NCBI RefSeq assembly: GCF_002237445.1
Contig: NZ_CP022527.1
Coordinates: forward strand, 1,674,001 to 1,738,000
DNA: 64,000 nt
Source of the DNA: Neisseria sp. KEM232
Lineage (GTDB): Bacteria > Pseudomonadota > Gammaproteobacteria > Burkholderiales > Neisseriaceae
Reading direction: 5' to 3'
Under the pieces are notes generated by a model, which saw only the letters and a list, made by a program, of their open reading frames with translations, searched no databases and was not told the origin of the DNA. This document shows, piece after piece, positions 8,797 through 17,155 of this stretch. The position numbers and the translations under genes are program-made. The first letter of the stretch is position 1; each line of letters starts with the position of its first letter.

Positions 8797-9426
8797 ATGC
8801 CCCAAACCGAACGCCAAGCCTTTTGGAACCAACGTTATCAAACCGACGATTATGCCTACGGCACCAGCCCCAACGTCTTTTTCAAAGAACAGCTCGACAA
8901 ACTGCCCGCAGGCAGCATCCTGTTGCCCGCCGACGGCGAAGGCCGCAACGGCGTGTACGCCGCCGAACGCGGCTGGCAGGTTAGCGCCTTCGATTTGAGC
9001 CGCGAAGGGAAACGCAAAGCCGAAGCCCTGGCTGCCCAACGCGGCGTGTCCCTGCGCTACCTTGTCGGCACGCTGGACGACACCGGTTTTCAGGCTGCCT
9101 CCTTTGACGCGCTGGCACTGATATTCGCCCACTTTCCCGCAGAGCAAAAATCCGCACTGCACCGCCGCCTGCTGAACCTCGTCAAACCCGGCGGCACGGT
9201 TATCCTCGAACTGTTCGCCAAAACCCATTTTGCCTTGGCAAGGCAGAATCCCGCGCTTGGCGCCCCCCCAAGTCCCGACATGATGTCTTCTGCCGATGAA
9301 ATCCGCCGCGACTTTTCAGGCTGCGATATCCTGCTGCTGGAAGAAACCCAAACCGAACTGCACGAAGGCCGTTACCACAACGGTCTCAGCAGCGTCGTCC
9401 GCTTTGTCGGCCGCAAAATGTGCTAA
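8797..9426 (+). CDS. class I SAM-dependent methyltransferase
   Basis: A 209-residue protein resembling the TehB/thiopurine-methyltransferase-like group. The N-terminus has FWNQRYQTDDYAYG. The SAM-binding glycine loop is modified to LLPADGEGRNGVYAAERGW, followed by the acidic residue of VSAFDLS. Later come FDALALIFAHFP and VKPGGTVILELF. AGGAGA lies at ideal spacing before the ATG. The substrate cannot be told. It shares the strand and the DUS-rich spacers of the iron-transport ATPase but no operon link is evident. Confidence 0.85.
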   Translation: MPQTERQAFWNQRYQTDDYAYGTSPNVFFKEQLDKLPAGSILLPADGEGRNGVYAAERGWQVSAFDLSREGKRKAEALAAQRGVSLRYLVGTLDDTGFQAASFDALALIFAHFPAEQKSALHRRLLNLVKPGGTVILELFAKTHFALARQNPALGAPPSPDMMSSADEIRRDFSGCDILLLEETQTELHEGRYHNGLSSVVRFVGRKMC

Positions 9427-9682
9427 GCAGCCTGAAAAGTCGGATACAAGCATCCGACCTACGGGGATTAAGGCAGCCTGAAAATGGTGAAGGGTGGTTT
9501 TCAGGCTGCCTTTGGTTTACGGGGGGAATGGGCGGATTGGACTGGACGCAAGGTGTGCGTGCAGTGTGGTAGGGTGGGCACTCGTTGCCCACGCGTTCCG
9601 TATCCCAAGCTTAGTTTGAAACCGCGTGGGCATAAATCCCACATCCTACTTACGTATCTGTTTAGTATGTTATGTGTGCGTT
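9427..9682. repeat. intergenic repeats including GTGGGCA palindrome
   Basis: Contains AGTCGGATACAAGCATCCGA (from 9438), two AGGCAGCCTGAA-type uptake signals around 9473-9512 forming a hairpin, and a composite repeat at about 9568-9652 (TAGGGTGGGCACTCGTTGCC ... GTGGGCATAAATCCCACATC) that recurs at about 15752-15833. No gene seen. Confidence 0.7.
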
Positions 9683-9788
9683 TATAGCGGATTAAAATAA
9701 GAATATTACAGAGTTGGCTCGTTTTTCTACGCTATCTGCAGTATTTGTGGCTAACCGTTTTGTTCCGTTCTTATTTTAATTCGCTATG
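9683..9788. mobile_element. Correia-like element with TATAGCGGATTAAA ends
   Basis: The left end TATAGCGGATTAAAATAAGA and the complement of the right end (CATAGCGAATTAAAATAAGA) are inverted repeats differing at two positions. Total length is 106 bp. These ends are closer to the classic CREE terminus than those of the other three copies in this window. It lies just 3' of the AraC-type regulator gene. Confidence 0.75.
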
Positions 9789-9795
9789 TATTCCG

Positions 9796-10764
9796 TCATT
9801 TTTTACGAACAGACCTTTTCACATCCGAAGGCAAAAATCCGTAATGCCGTCTGAATGCTTCGTTGAACCGTCCCGCGTGGCGGTAGCCGCAAAAGTGCAT
9901 GGCGGCTTGGACGGTGCTGCCCGATTCGATGAGGGCGAGCGCGTGTTCCAGCCGCAGGCGGCGCAGGCATCCGGCGACGGTTTCACCGGTTTGCGCTTTG
10001 AAATAGCGTTTCAGGTAGCATTCGTTCAGCCCGACTCGGCGGGCGATTTCGGCGATGGTCAGCGGGCGGGTGAATTCGTGTTGCAGGATGTCGGCGGCTT
10101 CGTCTATGCGCCGGCGGCGGTAGCCGTTGTCGTGGCGGCGGAAGGTGAAGCGCAATAATCGGGCGGAGAGTTCCAGCGCGGCGGCTTCGTCGGCGAGTAG
10201 GCCGAAGCCGTCCGATTCGAACGGGCGTTGCAGCAGGGGGCAGGCCGCCGCCGTCAGTGCCGCCGCGTTTTGCGCCAGCCGTTGCAGGGCGAATCGGCCT
10301 ATCGTTTGCGGCGAAAACAGGCGTTCGTCCAGCAAGCCTTCGTCGTGCCAGCGGCGCAGTTTTTCCAGCGAAAAATCCAAATGCAGCGCGCACATGCCGC
10401 CGTTGTCGGGCAGCAGGGTTTCGGACACGTCCGCCAGTTCGCCGCGTACCAGCCAGATTTCGCCGGCAGACGGGCGGTATTCCCTGCCGCCCATTTGTAA
10501 CCGGTTCTGCCCCGACACCATGACGAACAGGGCGCAGTTGTGGCTGAAATTGTGGATTTCGGTGGGAAACGCACCCGTTCCACCGCCGCGCATCCGCGAC
10601 AGGGTGATGCCCGAGTCGAAGCGGTTGATGCACATTTCCAGATGCAAACCAGGCTGTTTTGCCTGCGCCATGAGCGCGCTGTCGGAACAGCCGTCCAACG
10701 CCCAGCCGGATTTGTCGGAGCGGACATAGGTTTGGTACTGGCGGTAGATGGCGGCGGTGTTCAT
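9796..10764 (-). CDS. AraC-family regulator, MpeR/PchR-like
   Basis: A 322-residue transcription factor. The N-terminal part (about 1-215) is a sensory domain similar to siderophore-responsive AraC proteins. The C-terminal 100 residues hold two helix-turn-helix units: PLTIAEIARRVGLNECYLKRYFKAQTG is the first (the pattern is typical of PchR/MpeR) and VQAAMHFCGYRHAGRFNEAF the second. It is divergent from the siderophore-binding lipoprotein gene at 10998, with the relic fetA-type receptor 3 kb away. In gonococci the AraC protein MpeR controls fetA, so a role in siderophore-uptake control is a reasonable inference. Ligand and targets are unproven. Confidence 0.85.
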   Translation of the reverse strand: MNTAAIYRQYQTYVRSDKSGWALDGCSDSALMAQAKQPGLHLEMCINRFDSGITLSRMRGGGTGAFPTEIHNFSHNCALFVMVSGQNRLQMGGREYRPSAGEIWLVRGELADVSETLLPDNGGMCALHLDFSLEKLRRWHDEGLLDERLFSPQTIGRFALQRLAQNAAALTAAACPLLQRPFESDGFGLLADEAAALELSARLLRFTFRRHDNGYRRRRIDEAADILQHEFTRPLTIAEIARRVGLNECYLKRYFKAQTGETVAGCLRRLRLEHALALIESGSTVQAAMHFCGYRHAGRFNEAFRRHYGFLPSDVKRSVRKK

Positions 10765-10997
10765 GCTTGGATAGGAACGGGTTGTCTGATAAGTGGATTA
10801 AATAGGAATTATTGCCAATAATCAAGCGCAGGGATTGGTTGAAACGGGAAAGGCCGTCTGAAAGGGTGTTTCAGACGGCCTTTCCCGTTTCGGGAATTTG
10901 TTTTGCCGTATCGGGAATTTTGCGTTTTGCGGCATGGTTTCTGCGGATTGTTTGCCTAATAATAAGCATTCACATCCGCATAAAGGAACCACACACC
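10765..10997. promoter_or_regulatory. divergent control region of araC-type regulator and siderophore-binding protein
   Basis: Two AT-rich islands (about 10797-10825 AAATAGGAATTATTGCCAAT and about 10957-10972 TAATAATAAGCATTCA) flank an inverted DUS hairpin at 10844-10887. Both islands loosely resemble Fur boxes and are the natural places for Fur or AraC binding, but neither is a close match. Confidence 0.4.
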
Positions 10998-11969
10998 GTG
11001 AAACCGCGTTTTTATTGGGCAGCCTGCGCCGTCCTGCTGGCCGCCTGTTCGCCCGAACCTGCCGCCGAAAAAACTGTATCCGCCGCATCCCAAGCCGCAT
11101 CTGCCGCCACGCTGACCGTGCCGACCGCGCGGGGCGATGCCGTTGTGCCGAAGAATCCCGAACGCGTTGCCGTGTACGACTGGGCGGCGTTGGATACGCT
11201 GACCGAATTGGGCGTGAACGTGGGCGCAACCACCGCGCCGGTGCGCGTGGACTATTTGCAGCCTGCATTTGACAAGGCGGCAACGGTGGGGACGCTGTTC
11301 GAGCCCGATTACGAAGCCCTGCACCGCTACAATCCGCAGCTTGTCATTACCGGCGGGCCGGGCGCGGAAGCGTATGAACAGTTGGCGAAAAACGCGACCA
11401 CCATAGACCTGACGGTGGACAACGGCAATATCCGCACCAGCGGCGAGAAGCAGATGGAAACCCTGGCGCGGATTTTCGGCAAAGAAGCGCGCGCGGCGGA
11501 ATTGAAGGCGCAGATTGACGCGCTGTTCGCCCAAACGCGCGAAGCCGCCAAAGGCAAAGGGCGCGGGCTGGTGCTGTCGGTTACGGGCAACAAGGTGTCC
11601 GCCTTCGGCACGCAGTCGCGGTTGGCAAGTTGGATACACGGCGACATCGGCCTGCCGCCCGTGGACGAATCTTTACGCAACGAGGGGCACGGGCAGCCCG
11701 TTTCCTTCGAATACATCAAAGAGAAAAACCCCGACTGGATTTTCATCATCGACCGTACCGTCGCCATCGGGCAGGAAGGGCCGGCGGCTGTCGAAGTGTT
11801 GGATAACGCGCTGGTACGCGGCACGAACGCTTGGAAGCGCAAGCAAATCATCGTCATGCCTGCCGCGAACTATATCGTTGCCGGCGGCGCGCGGCAGTTG
11901 ATACAGGCGGCGGAACAGTTGAAGGCGGCGTTTGAAAAGGCCGAACCCGTTTCGGCGGGGAAAGAATAG
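10998..11969 (+). CDS. iron-siderophore periplasmic binding lipoprotein
   Basis: Solute-binding component of an iron ABC importer, 323 residues, FetB/CeuE-like. Translation is taken from GTG at 10998, preceded by AAAGGAA. This gives a compact lipoprotein signal with lipobox LLAAC (Cys17). The frame is open far upstream but that part spans a DUS hairpin. The mature part has ERVAVYDWAALDTLTELGV, PDYEALHRYNPQLVITGG, GEKQMETLARIFGKE and the C-terminal lobe ARQLIQAAEQLKAAF, typical of the TroA/FatB class. It is divergent from the AraC regulator. The cognate permease is not adjacent; the only FecCD permease in the window is broken. Confidence 0.9.
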   Translation: MKPRFYWAACAVLLAACSPEPAAEKTVSAASQAASAATLTVPTARGDAVVPKNPERVAVYDWAALDTLTELGVNVGATTAPVRVDYLQPAFDKAATVGTLFEPDYEALHRYNPQLVITGGPGAEAYEQLAKNATTIDLTVDNGNIRTSGEKQMETLARIFGKEARAAELKAQIDALFAQTREAAKGKGRGLVLSVTGNKVSAFGTQSRLASWIHGDIGLPPVDESLRNEGHGQPVSFEYIKEKNPDWIFIIDRTVAIGQEGPAAVEVLDNALVRGTNAWKRKQIIVMPAANYIVAGGARQLIQAAEQLKAAFEKAEPVSAGKE

Positions 11970-12292
11970 GGAGGCGTCTGAAAACTCCTCCACTTTCTTC
12001 GGAAACTTCGTTTTCAGACGACCTTTTGGAGCACCACAGGCACACGCATCGAGCGGCTGAATCAAAGATTCAGACCGATGGCAGTCCGCACGCGAGTTTA
12101 TGCGGCAAACAGCGAGACTACGGCAACCCGTCCCCTCTCCCCGTGGGAGAGGGTTAGGGAGAGGGCAGTAAGCCGCAGGCTTGCATCAAAGCCGATAACA
12201 CTTCCGTTACAACCCCGCCCACTGAAAGCAGCCTGCAACGAAACCAAAACGACAAACCGCATCGTAAACCACCCAACCCATAGGAGAACCCC
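11970..12292. repeat. intergenic region with foreign DUS dialects
   Basis: No gene seen. It contains AGGTCGTCTGAA in reverse at 12013-12024 and AAGCAGCCTGCA at 12226-12237. Neither is the resident dialect. It also has an inverted copy of the CGAAGTTTCCGAA repeat (about 11998-12012) and a CTCTCC-type palindrome (about 12132-12165). Confidence 0.65.
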
Positions 12293-12616
12293 ATGCAAAA
12301 CGAAACCATCAACCTGAAACAGCACCTTGCCGCCATCAAAGAATACTGGCAGCCCGAAATCATCAACCGCCACGGGTTCCAATTCCGCCTGGTCAAACTT
12401 TTGGGCGATTACGGCTGGCACACGCACGGATACAGCGACAAAGTGCTGTTTGCCGTGGAGGGCGATATGGCGGTGGACTTCGCCGACGGCGGCAGCATGA
12501 CGATACGCGAGGGCGAGATGGCGGTCGTGCCGAAGTCGGTGTCGCACCGCCCGCGTTCGGAAAACGGCTGCTCGGTGGTGCTGATTGAGTTGCCCGACCC
12601 GTCCGAGGCCGTCTGA
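12293..12616 (+). CDS. cupin-domain protein
   Basis: A 107-residue single-domain cupin. The metal-site motifs are recognisable: GDYGWHTHGYSDKVLFAVEG for the first half and MAVVPKSVSHRP for the second. AGGAGA precedes the ATG. No signal peptide, so cytoplasmic. It is the first of three co-oriented genes with a TonB-dependent receptor and a secreted cupin, all in DNA with non-resident uptake sequences. A role tied to the siderophore or its handling is inference only. Confidence 0.85.
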   Translation: MQNETINLKQHLAAIKEYWQPEIINRHGFQFRLVKLLGDYGWHTHGYSDKVLFAVEGDMAVDFADGGSMTIREGEMAVVPKSVSHRPRSENGCSVVLIELPDPSEAV

Positions 12617-12691
12617 AAACGAAGTTTCCGAAGGAAGCTGAGTTTCTGCGAAGCTAAAACGAAGTTTCTGCGAAGCTAAAAGCAGCCTGCA
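12606..12691 (+). repeat. upstream copy of receptor-flanking direct repeat
   Basis: DUS followed by AACGAAGTTTCCGAAGGAAG, CTGAGTTTCTGCGAAGCTAAA (repeated in part) and AAGCAGCCTGCA (12680-12691). A shorter copy lies at 14932-14995 on the far side of the receptor gene. It begins within the last codons of the cupin gene. Confidence 0.8.
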
Positions 12692-12751
12692 CCTTCAATC
12701 AATATGCCGAAAATACAACCCCACCGCACACCAACACACAAAGGAAACCCC

Positions 12752-14932
12752 ATGACACGCTTCAAATACTCCCTGCTTTTTGCCGCCCTGCTGCCCGTGT
12801 ACGCGCAGGCCGATGTTTCTGTTTCAGACGACCCCAAACCGCAGGAAAGCACCGAATTGCCGGCCATCACCGTTACCGCCGACCGCACCGCGAGTTCCAA
12901 CGACGGCTACACCGTCTCCGGCACGCACACCCCGCTCGGGCTGCCCATGACCCTGCGCGAAATCCCGCAGAGCGTCAGCGTCATCACATCGCAACAAATG
13001 CGCGACCAAAACATCAAAACGCTCGACCGCGCCCTGTTGCAGGCGACCGGCACCAGCCGCCAGATTTACGGCTCCGACCGTGCGGGCTACAACTACCTGT
13101 TCGCGCGCGGCAGCCGCATCGCCAACTACCAAATCAACGGCATCCCCGTTGCCGATGCGCTGGCCGATACGGGCAATGCCAACACCGCCGCCTATGAGCG
13201 CGTGGAAGTCGTGCGCGGCGCGGCGGGGCTGCTGGACGGCACGGGCGAGCCTTCCGCCACCGTCAATCTGGTACGCAAACGCCCGACCCGCAATCCCTTG
13301 TTTGAAGTCCGCGCCGAAGCGGGCAACCGCAAACATTTCGGGCTGGGCGCGGACGTATCGGGCAGCATGAACGCCGAAGGCACGCTGCGCGGCCGCCTGG
13401 TTTCCACCTTCGGACGCGGCGACTCGTGGCGGCAGCGCGAACGCAGCCACGATGCCGAACTCTACGGCATTTTGGAATACGACATCGCACCGCAAACCCG
13501 CGTCCACGCAGGCATGGACTACCAGCAGGCGAAAGAAACCGCCGACGCGCCGCTCAGCTACGCCGTGTACGACAGCCAAGGTTATGCCACCGCCTTCGGC
13601 CCGAAAGACAACCCCGCCACAAATTGGGCGAACAGCCGCCACCGTGCGCTCAATCTGTTCGCCGGCATCGAACACCGCTTCAACCAAGACTGGAAACTCA
13701 AAGCCGAATACGACTACACCCGCAGCCGCTTCCGCCAGCCCTACGGCGTAGCAGGCGTGCTTTCCATCGACCACAACACCGCCGCCACCGACCTGATTCC
13801 CGGCTACTGGCACGCCGACCCGCGCACCCACAGTGCCAGCGTGTCATTGACCGGCAAATACCGCCTGTTCGGCCGCGAACACGATTTAATCGCGGGAATC
13901 AACGGCTACAAATACGCCAGCAACAAATACGGCGAACGCAGCATCATCCCCAACGCCATCCCCAACGCCTACGAATTTTCCCGCACGGGTGCCTACCCGC
14001 AGCCATCATCGTTTGCCCAAACCATTCCGCAATACGGCACCAGGCGGCAAATCGGCGGCTATCTCGCCACCCGCTTCCGCGCCGCCGACAACCTTTCGCT
14101 GATTTTGGGCGGACGATACACCCGTTACCGCACCGGTGGCAGCTACGACAGCCACACCGGCGGCATGCCCACCATCCGCGCCAACCGTTTCACCCCCTAC
14201 ACAGGCATCGTGTTCGACCTGACCGACAACCTGTCGCTTTACGGCTCGTACAGCAGCCTGTTCGTCCCGCAATCGCAAAAAGACGAACACGGCAGCTACC
14301 TGAAACCCGTAACCGGCAACAATCTGGAAGCCGGCATCAAAGGCGAATGGCTTGAAGGCCGTTTGAACGCGTCCGCCTCCGTGTACCGCGCCCGTAAAAA
14401 CAACCTCGCCACCGCAGCAGGACGCGACCCGAGCGGCAACACCTACTACCGCGCCGCCAACCAAGCCAAAACCCACGGCTGGGAAATCGAAGTCGGCGGC
14501 CGCATCACGCCCGAATGGCAGATACAGGCAGGTTACAGCCAAAGCAAAACCCGCGACCAAGACGGCAGCCGCCTGAACCCCGACAGCGTGCCCGAACGCA
14601 GCTTCAAACTCTTCACCGCCTACCACTTCGCCCCCGAAGCCCCCAGCGGCTGGACAGTCGGCGCAGGCGTGCGCTGGCAGAGCGAAACCCACACCGACCC
14701 TGCCACGCTCCGCATCCCCAATCCCGCCGCCAAAGCCCGCGCCGCCGCTAACAGCCGCCAAAAAGCCTACGCCGTCGCCGACATCATGGCGCGTTACCGC
14801 TTCAATCCGCGCGCCGAACTGTCGCTGAACGTGGACAACCTGTTCAACAAACACTACCGCACCCAGCCCGACCGCCACAGCTACGGCGCACTGCGGACAG
14901 TGAACGCGGCGTTTACCTATCGGTTTAAATAA
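12752..14932 (+). CDS. TonB-dependent ferric-siderophore receptor
   Basis: Outer-membrane receptor of about 726 residues in the FpvA/FhuE/FoxA group. The start at 12752 follows AAAGGAA and gives a signal peptide ending near VYAQA. A TonB-box-like ELPAITVTA comes next. The plug has REIPQSVSVITSQQMRDQ, YNYLFARGSRI, YERVEVVRGAAGLLDGTGEP and ATVNLVRKRPT, characteristic of hydroxamate/pyoverdine-type receptors. The barrel ends with LSLNVDNLFNKHYRTQ and a terminal aromatic-rich AFTYRFK. It appears intact, unlike the FetA-type receptor at 4.6 kb. It lies between two cupin genes and two copies of a direct repeat. Ligand unknown. Confidence 0.93.
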   Translation: MTRFKYSLLFAALLPVYAQADVSVSDDPKPQESTELPAITVTADRTASSNDGYTVSGTHTPLGLPMTLREIPQSVSVITSQQMRDQNIKTLDRALLQATGTSRQIYGSDRAGYNYLFARGSRIANYQINGIPVADALADTGNANTAAYERVEVVRGAAGLLDGTGEPSATVNLVRKRPTRNPLFEVRAEAGNRKHFGLGADVSGSMNAEGTLRGRLVSTFGRGDSWRQRERSHDAELYGILEYDIAPQTRVHAGMDYQQAKETADAPLSYAVYDSQGYATAFGPKDNPATNWANSRHRALNLFAGIEHRFNQDWKLKAEYDYTRSRFRQPYGVAGVLSIDHNTAATDLIPGYWHADPRTHSASVSLTGKYRLFGREHDLIAGINGYKYASNKYGERSIIPNAIPNAYEFSRTGAYPQPSSFAQTIPQYGTRRQIGGYLATRFRAADNLSLILGGRYTRYRTGGSYDSHTGGMPTIRANRFTPYTGIVFDLTDNLSLYGSYSSLFVPQSQKDEHGSYLKPVTGNNLEAGIKGEWLEGRLNASASVYRARKNNLATAAGRDPSGNTYYRAANQAKTHGWEIEVGGRITPEWQIQAGYSQSKTRDQDGSRLNPDSVPERSFKLFTAYHFAPEAPSGWTVGAGVRWQSETHTDPATLRIPNPAAKARAAANSRQKAYAVADIMARYRFNPRAELSLNVDNLFNKHYRTQPDRHSYGALRTVNAAFTYRFK

Positions 14933-14995
14933 GGTCGTCTGAAAACGAAGTTTCCGAAGGAAGCTGAGTTTCTGCGAAGTTAAAAGCAGCCTGCA
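14932..14995 (+). repeat. downstream copy of receptor-flanking direct repeat
   Basis: AGGTCGTCTGAA (14932-14943), then AACGAAGTTTCCGAAGGAAG, CTGAGTTTCTGCGAAG and AAGCAGCCTGCA (14984-14995). It begins at the receptor stop codon and mirrors the copy at 12606-12691. Confidence 0.8.
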
Positions 14996-15167
14996 TATTG
15001 GGAATGCTGCCAAAGCAAACCCGAGGTTTGCCGCCACCTCCCTAACCCTCTCCCACAGGGAGAGGGAATTGGTTGCTGAAAATACAACCACTGCGGAATT
15101 GCCGCCCATTTGCCACTTTCAGGCAGCCCGAAACAGAATTTTTACCTGCAACCAAAGGAAAACCATC

Positions 15168-15518
15168 ATGAAAAACATCAAAATCCAACTTTTCGCCATC
15201 CTCATCAGCCTCTCTGCCGCAGCAGCACCCGCAGCAGAAACCGCCCAAGGCACGGGCAAAGTCTTTGAAGGTGAAAACTACACCGTCATCCGCGAAACCC
15301 TGCCCAAAGGCAAGGAAATCCCCCGCCACAACCACCCCGGCCACACCCTGCTGGTTACCCAAACCAAAGGCCGCTCGGTATTTTTGTTTGACGGCGGGAA
15401 AAGGCAGGAATTGCGGCCGGGCAGCGTCCTGAAGGCGGACGGCAGCGAATACGTCGCCATCAAAATAACCGCGGACAGCGAGTTTGTGATTGTGCTGGTG
15501 AAGGACGGGGCAAGGTAA
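15168..15518 (+). CDS. exported cupin-domain protein
   Basis: A 116-residue protein with an N-terminal signal sequence (FAILISLSAAAAPAAE) and a cupin barrel: RETLPKGKEIPRHNHPGHT carries the metal-binding histidines and LLVTQTKGRSVFLFDGG follows. The ATG at 15168 has AAAGGAAAA upstream; an earlier in-frame ATG (15069) lies in a repeat and lacks a ribosome site. It is probably periplasmic. It closes the cupin-receptor-cupin set. Confidence 0.82.
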   Translation: MKNIKIQLFAILISLSAAAAPAAETAQGTGKVFEGENYTVIRETLPKGKEIPRHNHPGHTLLVTQTKGRSVFLFDGGKRQELRPGSVLKADGSEYVAIKITADSEFVIVLVKDGAR

Positions 15519-15540
15519 CGATATAAATGGTTTACTGCCC

Positions 15541-15681
15541 GAGACCTTTGCAAAACCTCAGATTTGAGCGCATCTCAAAAATAACATCGCATCATGCGCA
15601 GAGAATATTGAAATATTTTCAAGCATTAGAAAAGCGCATTGCGAAGAAATAGGCCAAAGATGAGGATTTTGCAAAGGTCTC
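15541..15681. mobile_element. MITE with IS1106-type ends, 141 bp
   Basis: Both ends read GAGACCTTTGCAAAA inward (15 identical bases). This is the terminus I associate with the neisserial IS1106/IS5-group elements. The interior has no coding capacity, so it is a non-autonomous derivative. It sits directly after the secreted cupin gene. Confidence 0.75.
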
Positions 15682-15840
15682 AGGCAGCCTGAAGACGGGA
15701 AGGATGGTTTTCAGGCTGCCTTTGGTTTACGGGAGGAATGGGCGGACGGTGTGGTAGGGTGGGCACTTGTTGCCCACGCGTTCCGTATCCCAAGGTGGTT
15801 TGAAACCGCGTGGGCATAAATGCCCACCCTACGCGAAACC
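15682..15840. repeat. DUS hairpin and GTGGGCA repeat
   Basis: AGGCAGCCTGAA and its inverted partner (about 15683-15722) form a hairpin. The composite TAGGGTGGGCACTTGTTGCC ... GTGGGCATAAATGCCCACCC repeat follows (about 15752-15833), a second copy of the one at 9568-9652. Confidence 0.7.
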
Positions 15841-15908
15841 AACCTTTCAGGCTGCCTTTAAATCAGCCCAAACCCCATCCCCGCAACCTCAAAACAAGGA
15901 ATCCCGCC

Positions 15909-16934
15909 ATGTTACGACACCCCGTCAAAACCCTTGCCGCCGTCTTGATCGGCGCCACACTCGCCCTTGCGCCCGCCGACGCCCGCAGCGTGCGCGATAT
16001 CAAAGGCAATGCCGTCGAGATTCCCGACCAAGTCAACCGCATTGCCGATTTGTGGCCGGCCAACAACCAAGTCGTGCTGCTGTTGGGCGGCGCGGACAAA
16101 CTCGTCGGCACGGTCGAAGCCATCCACAAGCGCCCGTGGTTTGTCAAAGTCTATCCGCGCATCAAACAAGTGCCCTCGCTTAGCAACGGCTCGAGCGTGC
16201 AGAGCGAAGCCCTGCTCGCCGCCCGACCCGATGTGGTGCTGCTCTCCCAGCCCGCCATGCAGCAGCAGGTGAAGCAGGCCGGGCTGAAAACCGTGCTGGT
16301 CAATTTCCAAACTTATGACGGCCTGAAAAAAACCGTCAGCATCACCGCCGACGTCATCGGCGGCAAAGCACCGCAGATTGCCAAGCAGTACAACGCCGAG
16401 CTGGACGCCAATATCCGCCTGGTTTCCGAGCGCACCAAAGCCATTCCCGCCGCGCAAAAACTGCTGGTGCTGCATCTGTCCGACGGCAAAAACCTGCGCA
16501 AAATCGACGGCGGCCGCTCCATCGTCGGCGACTGGATCCGCATCGCCGGCGGCCGCGCCGCGCTGCCGGACACCGCCAATCTGGTCGAAGTGCCGATGGA
16601 AGAAATCGTCAAAGCCAACCCCGACATCATTATTATCGGCGGCCGCAACGCTGCAGAAGCCATCGCCAAAATCCGCAAAGACCCGGCATGGCAGAGCATT
16701 AAAGCGTTGAAAAACAATCGCCTGCACGCCAACCCCGGCGGCACTTTCGGCTGGGACCGCTACAGTGCCGAAGGCGCGCTGCAGGTGCTGTGGGCGGGTA
16801 AGCTGTTCCACCCCGAGCGCTTCCGCGACCTTGACCTGGCCGCCAAAACCCAGGCGTTTTACCAAAAATACTACCGCTACAATTTGAGCAAAAGCGACGC
16901 ACAGCGGATTGTGGACGGTTTGGATCCGCAGTAG
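15909..16934 (+). CDS. periplasmic iron-type substrate-binding protein
   Basis: A 341-residue BtuF/FepB-like binding protein with a cleavable signal (MLRHPVKTLAAVLIGATLAL...ADA). Typical features are VRDIKGNAVEIPDQVNRIAD at the N-terminus, LLGGADKLVGTVEAI, LLAARPDVVLLSQPA, NPDIIIIGGRNAAEAI and a C-terminal lobe with LQVLWAGKLFHPERF. Family members bind ferric siderophores, haem or cobalamin; the ligand cannot be read from sequence. It is a lone gene on the same strand as the ATPase at 7.9 kb and could be its partner. An in-frame ATG at 15810 precedes it but lies in repeat sequence. Confidence 0.9.
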   Translation: MLRHPVKTLAAVLIGATLALAPADARSVRDIKGNAVEIPDQVNRIADLWPANNQVVLLLGGADKLVGTVEAIHKRPWFVKVYPRIKQVPSLSNGSSVQSEALLAARPDVVLLSQPAMQQQVKQAGLKTVLVNFQTYDGLKKTVSITADVIGGKAPQIAKQYNAELDANIRLVSERTKAIPAAQKLLVLHLSDGKNLRKIDGGRSIVGDWIRIAGGRAALPDTANLVEVPMEEIVKANPDIIIIGGRNAAEAIAKIRKDPAWQSIKALKNNRLHANPGGTFGWDRYSAEGALQVLWAGKLFHPERFRDLDLAAKTQAFYQKYYRYNLSKSDAQRIVDGLDPQ

Positions 16935-17026
16935 TCCGTTCGGGTAAAAGGTTTTCAGGCTGCTTTTCCGTGCGGGAAGACAGCCTGAAACTTTTGCCAA
17001 ACCCGCAGACTGCTCCAAGCGGCACC

Positions 17027-17046
17027 ATTCCCGCGCAGGCGGGAAT
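17027..17046. repeat. dRS3-type repeat
   Basis: ATTCCC, eight bases, GGGAAT: an exact fit to the neisserial dRS3 pattern, which elsewhere serves as an integration site for filamentous prophages. Confidence 0.7.
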
Positions 17047-17098
17047 GACGTTGCTTAGGGGGGCGCAATCAGCGTGTTGGCAAACTCAAAAATAAAAA

Positions 17099-17134
17099 AG
17101 GCCGTCTGAACCCGCAATCTGGTTCAGACGGCCT
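17099..17134. terminator. bidirectional DUS terminator
   Basis: Inverted DUS pair with T-rich flank, between convergent substrate-binding protein (+) and mop (-) genes. Confidence 0.75.
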
Positions 17135-17155
17135 TTTCTTTTCAGATAAACCGCT

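Noticed and set aside
12824..15109. Long antisense open frames opposite the TonB receptor
   Set aside because: Composition artefacts of high GC third positions; no family features or ribosome sites.
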